From contig JAGVAB010000171.1 of the NCBI GenBank assembly GCA_020060485.1, positions 1-24,957 of the forward strand: DNA of 24,957 bases, given 5' to 3'. Origin of the DNA: Anaerolineales bacterium (GTDB lineage Bacteria > Chloroflexota > Anaerolineae > Anaerolineales > Anaerolineaceae). This document shows, piece by piece, positions 1 to 8,179 of this stretch (positions are counted from its first letter, which is position 1; each line of letters starts with the position of its first letter). The notes under the pieces were generated by a model that had not been told where the DNA came from, ran no database searches, and saw nothing but the letters and a program-made list of their open reading frames with translations. The translations under genes and the position numbers were made by a program.

Positions 1-114
1 TCCATTGTGAGCCTCCTGTTTGATTTTGGTGTTGGAACCGCTATCTTAACAGGTTGGCTCTCTTTTTGCTATCCCTCTAACAACTTTTTAGTACACCCGT
101 CAGTTAAATTGTCC

Positions 115-143
115 TTGCCACGTGGAGAAGCTTACGCTATAAT
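115..143 (+). promoter_or_regulatory. Sigma70-type promoter upstream of efp
   Basis: TTGCCA at 115-120 (5 of 6 consensus bases) is followed by a 17-base spacer and a perfect TATAAT at 138-143. Transcription would start near 150, giving a leader of about 30 bases before the efp start at 181. The first 114 bases of the window hold no gene I can support. Confidence 0.65.
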
Positions 144-180
144 TCAAAGGTTATATATCCTTTATCAAAGGCTGATGAAT

Positions 181-738
181 ATGATCGATGTAAATGAACT
201 TCGCAAGGGCGTAACATTCGAACAGGACAAAGAACTCTTCAAGGTAGTTGATTACCACCACCATAAACCGGGCAGAGGCAAGGCCACCATTCGCATCAAA
301 GCCTACAATATGCGTACCGGTTCAAATGTAGAAAAAACTTTTAACTCAGGGGATCGCGTTCAGGATGTGCGCCTGGATTATCGCAATGTTCAATTCCTCT
401 ACAGTGACAGTGAATTCTTCTACTTCATGGACCAGGAAAACTTCGAACAACACCTGGTACCCAATAATATTGTCGGAAACCTGGCTGGTTTTCTCAAACC
501 GGAATTGATTGCCAAGCTTACATTGTACGAAGCAGAAGCGATTGAAATCGAGCTGCCCACATCTGTGGACCTGAAAGTCATCGAAGCTGCCACTGCTGTT
601 CGCGGCGATACGGCAACAGGTGTGACCAAACTGGTAACTGTTGAAACCGGTATGAAAGTGGGAGTCCCCAGTTTCGTGGTTGAGGGAGACGTGATCAAGG
701 TTGATACGCGCAATGGTGAATATCTGACCCGCGCTTGA
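181..738 (+). CDS. efp: Translation elongation factor P, Arg-type loop tip
   Basis: EF-P binds the ribosome between P and E sites and relieves stalling at polyproline stretches. The 185-residue product has the usual family length (about 185-188) and three-domain layout: an N-terminal KOW-like domain opening MIDVNELRKG, then two OB-fold domains ending in the conserved VETGMKVGVPSFV...GDVIKVDTRNGEY region. The start at 181 is preferred because AAAGG (167-171) lies 9 bases upstream; an in-frame ATG at 175 would add two residues. The reading frame stays open to base 7, but the protein before 175 resembles nothing in the family. The loop that carries the modified residue reads KPGRGKA, so Arg32 sits where E. 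coli has the beta-lysylated Lys34. Flanked by its own promoter and terminator, so probably monocistronic. Confidence 0.96.
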   Translation: MIDVNELRKGVTFEQDKELFKVVDYHHHKPGRGKATIRIKAYNMRTGSNVEKTFNSGDRVQDVRLDYRNVQFLYSDSEFFYFMDQENFEQHLVPNNIVGNLAGFLKPELIAKLTLYEAEAIEIELPTSVDLKVIEAATAVRGDTATGVTKLVTVETGMKVGVPSFVVEGDVIKVDTRNGEYLTRA

Positions 739-758
739 TCCCTGTTCAACGGCAGACG

Positions 759-800
759 AAAGGTTCTGGCCGCCCTTCGCACCTGGCTGGAACCTTTTTT
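759..800 (+). terminator. Rho-independent terminator of efp
   Basis: A 13-bp stem (759-771 with 785-797, including two G-T wobbles) has a 13-base loop and runs directly into six T at 795-800. It lies 21 bases after the efp stop codon. Confidence 0.8.
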
Positions 801-840
801 ACATCAACTCTCATTCACCCGCCAAAGAAAGTTATTGGCT

Positions 841-1179
841 ATGCGCACACCTTATGGCAAAGAATGTAAGTATTTCTATGGCAACTACTACCGCGGCCAA
901 ACTCAGGAAGAATGCCGTCTGGTGGAAGGCACACCTGAAGCAGAAAAATGGAACGCGTCGCTCTGCCGCTCTTGTCCAGTTCCTGATATTCTAAGAGCCA
1001 ACGCCTGCCCCACCATGCTTCTCCGCGCAGAAATCAAGCCTCGTTACCTTGTCTTTGGCAATGAAATGAGGATAAGCGCTTATTGCACCAAAACCAGTCA
1101 GGTTGTCAATGAGCCAGAAATTGGTTGCGGCGAATGCCACCCTTTGCCTGCCATTTTTTACGAAACGAGCGATGAGTAA
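841..1179 (+). CDS. Small Cys-rich protein, function unknown
   Basis: A 112-residue soluble protein with eight cysteines (residues 9, 25, 42, 45, 56, 82, 96, 99) plus His100. They include two CxxC pairs, CRSC at 42-45 and CGEC at 96-99, the latter followed by HP. This spacing suggests a structural zinc site or sites, or an Fe-S cluster. There is no signal peptide or membrane segment. I do not recognise the family. The ATG at 841 follows a weak purine-rich stretch (AAAGAAAG); a TTG two codons upstream (835) is possible. It lies between efp, which has its own terminator, and ftsH, which has its own promoter, so it is probably transcribed alone. The coding call rests on the regular Cys pattern and the absence of any competing frame. 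Confidence 0.75.
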   Translation: MRTPYGKECKYFYGNYYRGQTQEECRLVEGTPEAEKWNASLCRSCPVPDILRANACPTMLLRAEIKPRYLVFGNEMRISAYCTKTSQVVNEPEIGCGECHPLPAIFYETSDE

Positions 1180-1268
1180 TTCTCAACTCATCTTTGGTGG
1201 GAATGTATAAGATATTTCTTAATTCGACCTTTGGTACCTTGTGCAAGCTGGTCGCCAGGTTAATAGAT

Positions 1269-1277
1269 TGGTATAAT
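1269..1277 (+). promoter_or_regulatory. Extended -10 promoter of ftsH
   Basis: TGGTATAAT is an extended -10 element (TGn plus a perfect TATAAT at 1272-1277). The matching -35 position, around 1249-1254, is poor, which is typical of extended -10 promoters. The leader to the GTG start at 1330 would be about 45 bases. Confidence 0.5.
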
Positions 1278-1329
1278 CTTGATCATACAGGGACATATTG
1301 AATATTGATGACTCCCCTGGGAGGTATGA

Positions 1330-3192
1330 GTGAATTCTCGAAAACAATCGTATGTGATCTATGTGCTTCTTTTTATTGCTGTGATCGCTCTTTTGGTGTA
1401 TAGCTTTAATTCGCCAGACGCGAGCCAAAGTGTTTTAAGCATCAATGAAGTCGCACAGGAGATCCAAAAAGGAAATGTGGAAAAAATCGTTGAAGACAAT
1501 GGCAATCTCAAACTTGTCATGAAAGATGGCTCTCAACGAGAATCCACCAAAGAACCTTCGGCCACACTGGTCGAGCAATTGCTTCAGCTTGGGGTAAAAC
1601 CTGACAAGATGTCGCCTGAGCAGGTAAAAATCGAGATCAAATCCCCCAGCAAATGGGCCGGGGTTTTGTCAGCCATTGGTTATATTCTGCCGATGATTTT
1701 CCTCGTAGGTGCTTTTTTCTTCATCTTCCGTCAGGCGCAAGGCAGCAACAATGCCGCCATGTCTTTCGGCAAATCACGGGCGCGCATGTTCAGCGGCGAC
1801 CAGCCCACTGTTACCTTCCAGGACGTTGCTGGGGTTGACGAATCAAAAGAAGAATTGCTGGAAGTGGTTGAATTCCTGCGGGAACCGCAAAAATTTGTTG
1901 CTCTGGGGGCGCGCATACCCAAGGGTGTCCTGCTTGTTGGCCCTCCAGGAACCGGAAAAACGCTCCTCGCCAAAGCCGTGTCGGGAGAGGCTGGCGTGCC
2001 TTTCTTTTCCATTTCGGGTTCGGAATTTGTGGAAATGTTTGTTGGCGTTGGCGCCAGCCGCGTGCGCGACCTTTTTGAACAGGCCAAACGTCAATCACCG
2101 TGCATCGTCTTCGTGGACGAGATCGATGCAGTCGGCCGTCATCGCGGCGCTGGCCTGGGCGGCAGTCATGACGAGCGCGAGCAAACCCTTAACCAGTTAC
2201 TGGTTGAAATGGACGGCTTCGGCACAGATACAAACGTAATCATCATGGCTGCCACAAACCGCCCAGATATCCTTGACCCCGCATTGTTGCGGCCTGGCCG
2301 TTTTGACCGCCGTGTGGTGCTTGATCGCCCGGATATAAATGGTCGTGAAGCCATACTAAAAGTGCATGCGCGCGGCAAACCTCTTTCCCCGGACGTGGAT
2401 CTAAACGTGATCGCTCGCGGCACACCTGGTTTCGTCGGCGCTGACCTGGAAAACCTGGTCAATGAGGCCGCCATTCTGGCTGCCCGGCGCAACAAAAAGA
2501 TCATTACCCAGCCTGAATTTGAAGAATCCATTGAACGCGTCATTGCTGGCCCGGAACGCAAAAGCCGCCTGATCAATAAAGAAGAAAAAGTAATTATTGC
2601 CTACCATGAAGCCGGGCATGCCATTGTGATGCACACCCTGCCCGAGGCAGACCCAGTGCAAAAGATCACGATTATTGGCCGCGGCATGGCTGCCGGATAC
2701 ACCCTGGCACTACCAGCCGAGGATAGAGTCCTCCAATCCCGCAAGAAAATGCTGGTTGAGATGGTAGGCTTGATGGGCGGTCGGGCAGCCGAGCAACTTG
2801 TCTTTGATGACTATACATCAGGAGCAGCCAACGACATCGAAAGAGTGACCAAAATCGCCCGCACCATGGTTACCCGCCTGGGGATGAGTGAATCACTTGG
2901 CCCAATGATCTATGGTCAAAAAGAAGAAATGGTCTTTCTTGGCCGGGAGATTTCCGAACAGCGTGACTATTCCGAAAAAGTCGCTGAGAAAATTGACGAG
3001 GAAGTTGGCCGCCTTGTCAAGGCTGCCTTTGACAGAGCTCGCAGCATCCTGATTGAACACCGTGACAAGTTGGACGCTGTTTCAACCCGCCTGTTGGAAG
3101 CTGAAACCATCTCTCGTGAAGAATTTGAAGAAATTTTTCCGCTGCCAGTCGAAAAGAAAAGCGGCACACCTATGTTGCTGCCAGTGGAATAA
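1330..3192 (+). CDS. ftsH: ATP-dependent zinc metalloprotease FtsH
   Basis: Membrane-anchored AAA+ protease that extracts and degrades membrane and short-lived cytoplasmic proteins. It is 620 residues, a typical length. In order: TM helix 1 (about residues 8-26), an extracytoplasmic domain, TM helix 2 (about 110-135), and the AAA+ module with Walker A GPPGTGKT (204-211), Walker B IVFVDEID (259-266) and the second region of homology ending RPGRFDRR. The M41 protease domain follows, with zinc motif HEAGH (426-430) and third ligand Asp502. The start is GTG, chosen because GGGAGG (1319-1324) lies five bases upstream and because the first TM helix follows directly. CTCCCCTGGGAG at 1314-1325 could fold into a small hairpin that buries this ribosome-binding site. 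A strong terminator follows the gene. Confidence 0.98.
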   Translation: MNSRKQSYVIYVLLFIAVIALLVYSFNSPDASQSVLSINEVAQEIQKGNVEKIVEDNGNLKLVMKDGSQRESTKEPSATLVEQLLQLGVKPDKMSPEQVKIEIKSPSKWAGVLSAIGYILPMIFLVGAFFFIFRQAQGSNNAAMSFGKSRARMFSGDQPTVTFQDVAGVDESKEELLEVVEFLREPQKFVALGARIPKGVLLVGPPGTGKTLLAKAVSGEAGVPFFSISGSEFVEMFVGVGASRVRDLFEQAKRQSPCIVFVDEIDAVGRHRGAGLGGSHDEREQTLNQLLVEMDGFGTDTNVIIMAATNRPDILDPALLRPGRFDRRVVLDRPDINGREAILKVHARGKPLSPDVDLNVIARGTPGFVGADLENLVNEAAILAARRNKKIITQPEFEESIERVIAGPERKSRLINKEEKVIIAYHEAGHAIVMHTLPEADPVQKITIIGRGMAAGYTLALPAEDRVLQSRKKMLVEMVGLMGGRAAEQLVFDDYTSGAANDIERVTKIARTMVTRLGMSESLGPMIYGQKEEMVFLGREISEQRDYSEKVAEKIDEEVGRLVKAAFDRARSILIEHRDKLDAVSTRLLEAETISREEFEEIFPLPVEKKSGTPMLLPVE

Positions 3193-3210
3193 TTCAAAAC
3201 AAACCTGAAA

Positions 3211-3237
3211 AAGAGCCGGATTACCGGCTCTTTTTTT
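3211..3237. terminator. Bidirectional rho-independent terminator
   Basis: A 9-bp perfect stem (3211-3219 with 3224-3232) has an ATTA tetraloop and is flanked by T-runs on both strands. It separates the convergent ftsH (+) and acyl-CoA synthetase (-) genes and should serve both. Confidence 0.93.
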
Positions 3238-3241
3238 ATTC

Positions 3242-4924
3242 TCAAGACACATCCGAAGCCATCCCCTCTATATGCTCCCGAATCAACTCCCGGCGCAGCA
3301 ATTTTCCCACACTCGTTCTGGGAAAATTCTGACGGAAAGCGATCAGGGTTGGACATTTATAATCGGCAATCCTTTCCCGACACCATTCCTGCAATTCATC
3401 GCTGCTTGCCTCCTGCTGGTTCTTGAGGATCACCCAGGCTTTGACCACCTCACTGCGTTCGATATCCGGCACACCTGCCACACATACATCAGCCACAGCA
3501 GGGTGTTTTTCCAGGACTTCTTCAATTTCCCTTGGCCACACCTGAAACCCGCCGATCTTGATTAAATCCTTCTTCCTGCCCACCAGATAAAAATAGCCTT
3601 CTGTGTCCATTCTGGCAATATCGCCGGTAAACAGCCAGCCATCCCGTAAAGTTTGGCGAGTTTCCTCGTCATTCTGATAATACCCGGCCATGACTTGGGG
3701 GCCGCACAAGATCAATTCACCAGCTTCACCCACCGGTTTCTCCTGTAGGCCTGTCTCCATATCTACGATCCGGCAATCCACGTCCGGGATTGGCAAACCT
3801 ATTGAACCTTCCCGATTCTCACCATACATTGGGTTGCAATGTGTGGCAGTGGGAGCTTCAGACAAGCCGTATCCCTCGATCAATTTTCCGCCGGTCAAGG
3901 ACTCAAATTTTTCTTTTGTTGTGCGCATCAAAGGTGCTGAACCTGAAATGCAGCCTTTGATCGAACTGAGGTTATAATAGCCAGCTTCCACATCTGGATG
4001 CCGGTTAATAGCCTGATACAAATTGGGCACACCTGGGAACAAAGTTGCGTGGTAAGAATCAATACTTTGCAAAATGGCGTCAATATCGCGTGCATTATCG
4101 ATCAAGATCATCCCTGCCCCCAATGCAACAGCCATGCCCATGGCAATCACCATTCCATATACATGAAAAAGAGGGATTGCTGCTAACACCATCTCACGGC
4201 CGTCTTCCAACCCCACCAACCAGTGTCGAAATTGGTAAATATTGGCAACCAGATTACGATGCAAGCCAATTGCCGCTTTGGGAATGCCTGTTGTGCCGCC
4301 GCTGAACTGAAAAATTGCAGGGTCATCTGGCCTTGCACGATACCCTTCTGGTTTGTGGCCAAGGTGATCCCGCAGGATTTTGAGAAAACTGGAATGATCA
4401 AACTCGCTCAGTGAATCATTGATTTGCATCTCTTTGCCCGCCGCCAGCTCTGCCAAAACAAGCGCGTCTTCCAGGCTGGAATAAATGAACTGGCAGCCTG
4501 TGAACTGGGCCCGAATGGACTCCAATACAGGCTGAAATGCTCGCAAAGCAACAACCATTTTTGCCTCAGAAGCCTGCATTTGGAATAACAATTCATCAGC
4601 CTTGTACTGCGGATTCATGGCCACCACCACACCGCCAGCCTTGAGAATGCCATAATATGCAATCACAAATTGTGGAACATTGGGCATCATCACTGCGACC
4701 CGCTCGCCTTTGGCCAGCCCCAACTGCAAAAGCGCCGCAGCAAAGCCGTCGCTCAATCCATTTAAGACGGCATAGCTGAGCTTGCTGCCCTTATAAATTG
4801 TGCAGACATGTTCGCCATACTTCTCCGCCGCCTGCTCCAGCAGCTCGTGAACTGCTGCTGCAGGATACGCCATCGTATGAGGAACTCCGGCATCATATCG
4901 CTCAAGCCAGGGTTGTCTTTTCAT
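3242..4924 (-). CDS. Long-chain acyl-CoA synthetase (FadD-like, AMP-forming)
   Basis: Member of the ANL adenylating-enzyme superfamily, 560 residues. It should activate a carboxylate to acyl-AMP and then acyl-CoA. The A3 phosphate-binding loop reads FSGGTTGIPK (207-216), followed by A5 GYGLSEA, the A7 TGD element, the A8 hinge GRKKDLIKIGGFQVWPREIE and the A10 lysine in SVGK (Lys541). The overall length and the hinge motif fit medium/long-chain fatty-acyl-CoA ligases; the true substrate cannot be read from sequence. The ATG at 4924 is chosen because GGAGG (4934-4938) lies nine bases upstream; the TTG at 4933 abuts that site and cannot use it. It lies 39 bases downstream of miaA on the same strand, so probably the last gene of a yraN-miaA-ligase operon. 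Confidence 0.92.
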   Translation of the reverse strand: MKRQPWLERYDAGVPHTMAYPAAAVHELLEQAAEKYGEHVCTIYKGSKLSYAVLNGLSDGFAAALLQLGLAKGERVAVMMPNVPQFVIAYYGILKAGGVVVAMNPQYKADELLFQMQASEAKMVVALRAFQPVLESIRAQFTGCQFIYSSLEDALVLAELAAGKEMQINDSLSEFDHSSFLKILRDHLGHKPEGYRARPDDPAIFQFSGGTTGIPKAAIGLHRNLVANIYQFRHWLVGLEDGREMVLAAIPLFHVYGMVIAMGMAVALGAGMILIDNARDIDAILQSIDSYHATLFPGVPNLYQAINRHPDVEAGYYNLSSIKGCISGSAPLMRTTKEKFESLTGGKLIEGYGLSEAPTATHCNPMYGENREGSIGLPIPDVDCRIVDMETGLQEKPVGEAGELILCGPQVMAGYYQNDEETRQTLRDGWLFTGDIARMDTEGYFYLVGRKKDLIKIGGFQVWPREIEEVLEKHPAVADVCVAGVPDIERSEVVKAWVILKNQQEASSDELQEWCRERIADYKCPTLIAFRQNFPRTSVGKLLRRELIREHIEGMASDVS

Positions 4925-4963
4925 TTTTCCCAACCTCCATTCATAAGATCAACAATTCGCAGC

Positions 4964-5911
4964 CTATCCAGGCAATATCCAGCCCTTTTCGGATTCGATA
5001 AAACCAAGGATCCTCTCATAAACATCTTCATCCATGTCAAACCAGCAGATGCGCGGGTCACCCGGTTTGAACCAATTAGCCTGACGCCGCACAAAATTCC
5101 TCGTCAACCGTTTGATTTGAACCACAGCTTCTTCAAGGCTAATCTCTCCATGCAAATATGCGGCGATCTGCCGGTATCCAATGGCAGACATATTCGGCAT
5201 ATCAGGTGAATAGCCCTTTTCCAGTAATCGTTGGACTTCCTCAACAAGTCCTTCCTGGATCATCTGGTCAATACGGAGGTCAACCCTCTGGTAAAGTTCT
5301 GTCCTTGGCCTTTGCAATCCAACCATCTTTATGGAATAAATGCAAGGTTCTTGTTGCCGCAGAACTGAAAACCGCCTGCCTGTTTGGAAAATAACCTCCA
5401 AAGCCCGCACCGTTCGGCGCAGGTTGTTCGGGTCAATCTTCTCCGCTGCTTGTGGGTCAAGAATCGTGAGCTTCTCATAAAGTTTCACCGGCCCAATTTC
5501 CGCCGCCCATGTTTCAAGTGCTTCCCGCAGATGCGGAACCGGCGCCTGTGCAGGAATGTTCCACCCTTCGAGCACCGCCCGGATATACTGCCCGGTTCCC
5601 CCTACCAAAAATGGCAGCTTTCCCCTCTGGTGAATATCCGCAATTACTTTTCTGGCTTCTTCCTGATAAATCGCCAGGCTCCATATTTCGTTCGCATCTG
5701 CCACATCGATCAGGTGATGCGGTACGGCAGCCTGCTCTTGCTCTGTAGCCTTGGCTGTTCCAATATCCATGCCGCGGTAAAATTGACGGCTGTCAGCAGA
5801 GATGATCTCGCCATCTAACGCAGCGGCAAGCTGGATGGATACCGCTGTCTTTCCAACCGCAGTAGGCCCAACGATGACCACTACCGGGGATTTCAGTTTC
5901 TCAAATTGCAT
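4964..5911 (-). CDS. miaA: tRNA dimethylallyltransferase
   Basis: Transfers a dimethylallyl group to N6 of A37 in tRNAs reading UNN codons, the first step toward ms2i6A. The 315-residue product shows P-loop GPTAVGKT (15-22), the DSRQFYRGMDIGTAK segment, PHHLIDV, the GGTGQYIRA motif, PNNLRRTVRALEV and the C-terminal TRNFVRRQANWF tRNA-contact motif. The start is placed at 5911 because it gives the canonical N-terminus and overlaps the end of yraN by 11 bases, which suggests translational coupling. An upstream in-frame start (5941) would add ten unrelated residues. Same operon as yraN and the acyl-CoA synthetase. Confidence 0.97.
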   Translation of the reverse strand: MQFEKLKSPVVVIVGPTAVGKTAVSIQLAAALDGEIISADSRQFYRGMDIGTAKATEQEQAAVPHHLIDVADANEIWSLAIYQEEARKVIADIHQRGKLPFLVGGTGQYIRAVLEGWNIPAQAPVPHLREALETWAAEIGPVKLYEKLTILDPQAAEKIDPNNLRRTVRALEVIFQTGRRFSVLRQQEPCIYSIKMVGLQRPRTELYQRVDLRIDQMIQEGLVEEVQRLLEKGYSPDMPNMSAIGYRQIAAYLHGEISLEEAVVQIKRLTRNFVRRQANWFKPGDPRICWFDMDEDVYERILGFIESEKGWILPG

Positions 5912-6257
5912 TTTCAAACCACTCAATACGGACACCGCCATTTTGATCCAGTTCCACCGAAATCACATCCAGTTGCCAGGGATATTTCCATTCCGGATGG
6001 GTCTGCAAATAATCCTCAGCACAATGCACCATGTGGGTGCGTTTTAATTCCGTGATTCCGGTTTCAGGATAGCCAAATGCCTTGCTGGTACGTGTTTTTA
6101 CCTCAACGAACACCAGTGATTCGCCGTTAAGCACGATCAAATCAATTTCGCCGTACGCAGTGCGCACATTGCGCTCCAGGATTCTGCATCCCTTTTTCTC
6201 AAGATATCTGGCAGCAGCTTCTTCACCTGTTTTTCCAATTGCTTTGCGATCGATCAT
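5901..6257 (-). CDS. yraN: UPF0102 family protein YraN (endonuclease-like fold)
   Basis: A 118-residue protein of the YraN/UPF0102 family, which has a restriction-endonuclease-like fold and an unsettled role. The signature is complete: G-x-x-GEEAAARYLEKKG near the N-terminus, then YGEIDLIV and LVFVEVKTR, matching the family's E-x-D...E-V-K nuclease-type triad. YAIN-like sequences often sit next to DNA or tRNA maintenance genes, as with miaA here, whose start codon lies inside the end of this gene. An ATG at 6257 with the purine-rich GGAAAAGAGA upstream is a reasonable start. It is the first gene of the minus-strand operon and diverges from the cyclic-nucleotide-binding gene across a 155-base gap. 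Confidence 0.93.
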   Translation of the reverse strand: MIDRKAIGKTGEEAAARYLEKKGCRILERNVRTAYGEIDLIVLNGESLVFVEVKTRTSKAFGYPETGITELKRTHMVHCAEDYLQTHPEWKYPWQLDVISVELDQNGGVRIEWFENAI

Positions 6258-6363
6258 TGCGCCGTCTCTTTTCCAGGTTTCTGGGATTTACCATTGATGA
6301 TAAGTTTGACGCATTACACTAACTCCCAAAGAACCTCTTTTCTTTAGAATATTCTGATGAAAA

Positions 6364-6392
6364 TTGATTTTAAACTTAATCCATGCTACACT
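6364..6392 (+). promoter_or_regulatory. Candidate promoter of the CNBD gene
   Basis: TTGATT (6364-6369), a 17-base spacer and TACACT (6387-6392) give 4 of 6 matches in each box. The start site would be near 6399, only about 14 bases before the ATG. A perfect 10-bp palindrome, AGAATATTCT (6346-6355), lies just upstream and could be an operator. Confidence 0.35.
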
Positions 6393-6412
6393 TTGACAAA
6401 CAGGAGGCCGCT

Positions 6413-6910
6413 ATGGGGAAGTATACCAACTTCTTAAGAGAATCTGATCTTTTTTATAATCTCACACCTGTGCAATTCGAACTGATTGAGAGCATCTGTC
6501 AGGAATTGAATTTCAAAAAGGGTGAATTCATTTTTGATGAAAACTCCCGGGACAACGATCTTTACCTGATCCTGCAAGGCAAGGTGGAAGTAGTTGTTTC
6601 GCTGGGCCTGGTCACCACCGAACTCACCACGGATGAAACCCCGCGGGTTATCGCCATACTGCAACGCGGCCAATCCTTTGGCGAAATGGCCCTGGTGGAT
6701 GGCGGCGTTCGTTCTGCTAGTGTGCGTGCTGCGGATAAATCCACCCGGGTCATCTTCCTGCCGCGCAAAAAATTGATGATGCTATGTGAGACATATCCTG
6801 AGCTGGGCTATCGGGTCATGTTCAACCTGGCTGCCGACCTGGCGCAAAAAATCCGGAATACCGATTTAAAATTACGGGATGCCCTGCTCACATCATCCAA
6901 CACCAGATAA
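6413..6910 (+). CDS. Stand-alone cyclic nucleotide-binding domain protein
   Basis: A 165-residue protein made almost entirely of one Crp/Fnr-type cyclic nucleotide-binding beta-barrel (residues about 11-125). The glycine-rich turn DLYLILQGKVEV is present, as is the phosphate-binding cassette FGEMALVDGGVRSASV, with Glu91 and Arg100 in the positions that contact the ribose and phosphate of cAMP/cGMP. A short insertion (about 64-78) lies between two strands. After the barrel there is only a helical tail of about 40 residues, too short for the usual helix-turn-helix, so it is unlikely to be a DNA-binding regulator on its own. The ATG at 6413 is preceded by AGGAGG (6402-6407); an upstream ATG (6383) lacks such a site. 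It lies 71 bases upstream of the cinA-like gene in the same direction. Confidence 0.88.
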   Translation: MGKYTNFLRESDLFYNLTPVQFELIESICQELNFKKGEFIFDENSRDNDLYLILQGKVEVVVSLGLVTTELTTDETPRVIAILQRGQSFGEMALVDGGVRSASVRAADKSTRVIFLPRKKLMMLCETYPELGYRVMFNLAADLAQKIRNTDLKLRDALLTSSNTR

Positions 6911-6981
6911 ACATGGACGCCTGTCGCCCTGAATGAAACCTGGAAGAATACCTATCAGAATCCTACTATTCAGGAGATTCC

Positions 6982-8145
6982 ATGCCCACCGCCGAGATCA
7001 TCGCAATTGGAACTGAACTCCTTTTAGGTGAAAGCCAGGATACCAACACCAGATACCTGGCCCGTAAATTGAGGGATATTGGTGTAGACCTTTATCGCAC
7101 CACCATTGTGGGGGATAATCCAAACCGGATTGAACAAGTCATCCGCGAAGCATTGACGCGGTCGAATATCATTATAACAACCGGTGGTCTTGGGCCAACC
7201 GTGGACGACCCCACCCGGCAGGCGGTGGCTTCTGCGCTGGATGTCGATGTTGAATTTCATCAGAATCTCTGGGATCAAATCCAGGCGCGTTTTCGCCAGT
7301 ATAACCGTCAACCCACCAGCAACAACATGCGCCAAGCCTATATCCCCAGAGGTGCTACGCCCATCGAAAATCCGGTGGGTACCGCACCTGCCTTTCGGGC
7401 CACCAAAGACGATCGCCTGATCATTTGTCTGCCCGGTGTGCCGCGTGAAATGGAATACCTGACCATCAATGATGTCCTTCCTTTCCTTGTGAACCACTTC
7501 GCCCTGCAAGGAACCATCAAAGCCCGGGTGCTGCATACTTCCGGCCTTGGAGAATCGCAAGTCGATGAAATGATCGGTGATCTGGAGACCAGCACAAACC
7601 CTACCGTTGGCCTTCTCGCCCACCCCGGAAACACGGATATACGCATTACTGCCAAAGCCGATACAGAAAGCCAGGCAGATTCTCTCATTGCCGGGATGGA
7701 AACTATCATTCGCTCCCGGCTTGGGGACCACATCTTTGGAACTGACCAGGACACTCTGGATCATACTGTCCAGACCCTCCTGATCGACAATGGCTGCACG
7801 CTGACAGCCGTGGAACATGGTTTGGCGGGAACCCTGCTTTCAAGATTCCAGGCGATGGGTATTCCCAGTGAACAACTGCGCAGCGTGGAACAGGCCGCCA
7901 GTCTTGAAGAATTTCTACCCATGCTGAATGCAGTGCGCAGCGAACAGGCAGAACAGATTTCTCTGGCCATCTTTTTTCAGGCAGGAAAACTGGAACTTCA
8001 GATTCAATCCGGCAAGGAAACCATACGCAAGAACCGCAGTTATGGCGGCTCGCCGCAGCTGGCTTCCGACTGGGCTTCCACCATCACCCTTGATATTTTG
8101 CGCCGCTATCTCCTACGCCGCTCAACAACCAAACCTGATTCTTAA
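6982..8145 (+). CDS. CinA-like protein with degenerate C-terminal domain
   Basis: The N-terminal half (residues about 1-170) is a well-conserved MoCF/CinA N-terminal domain: IGTELLLGESQDTNTRYLARKL, TGGLGPTVDDPTRQAVASAL, ENPVGTAPAF and LPGVPREMEYL. In characterised CinA proteins this domain acts as an ADP-ribose pyrophosphatase. A linker domain (about 175-250) follows. The last 130 residues occupy the place of the NMN deamidase (PncC) domain but are shorter and eroded. The usual AESCTGG active-site segment reads AVEHGLAG (276-283), so its Ser is missing, and the TGxAGP motif cannot be found, although the C-terminal helix (TLDILRRYLL) remains. Deamidase activity is therefore unlikely (inference). 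AGGAG precedes the ATG at 6982. Confidence 0.9.
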   Translation: MPTAEIIAIGTELLLGESQDTNTRYLARKLRDIGVDLYRTTIVGDNPNRIEQVIREALTRSNIIITTGGLGPTVDDPTRQAVASALDVDVEFHQNLWDQIQARFRQYNRQPTSNNMRQAYIPRGATPIENPVGTAPAFRATKDDRLIICLPGVPREMEYLTINDVLPFLVNHFALQGTIKARVLHTSGLGESQVDEMIGDLETSTNPTVGLLAHPGNTDIRITAKADTESQADSLIAGMETIIRSRLGDHIFGTDQDTLDHTVQTLLIDNGCTLTAVEHGLAGTLLSRFQAMGIPSEQLRSVEQAASLEEFLPMLNAVRSEQAEQISLAIFFQAGKLELQIQSGKETIRKNRSYGGSPQLASDWASTITLDILRRYLLRRSTTKPDS

Positions 8146-8179
8146 AAGGTTTTGAAAGGTATAGAAAGGAAACAATTTC

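Noticed and set aside
1171..1195. GATGAGT...ACTCATC hairpin after the Cys-rich gene as a terminator
   Set aside because: A 7-bp stem with an 8-base loop and only three T after it; too weak to call.
7024..7818. A 264-codon open frame on the minus strand opposite the cinA-like gene
   Set aside because: It lies wholly inside a gene with clear conserved motifs, has no credible ribosome-binding site, and its translation shows no recognisable domain. It reflects codon bias of the real gene.
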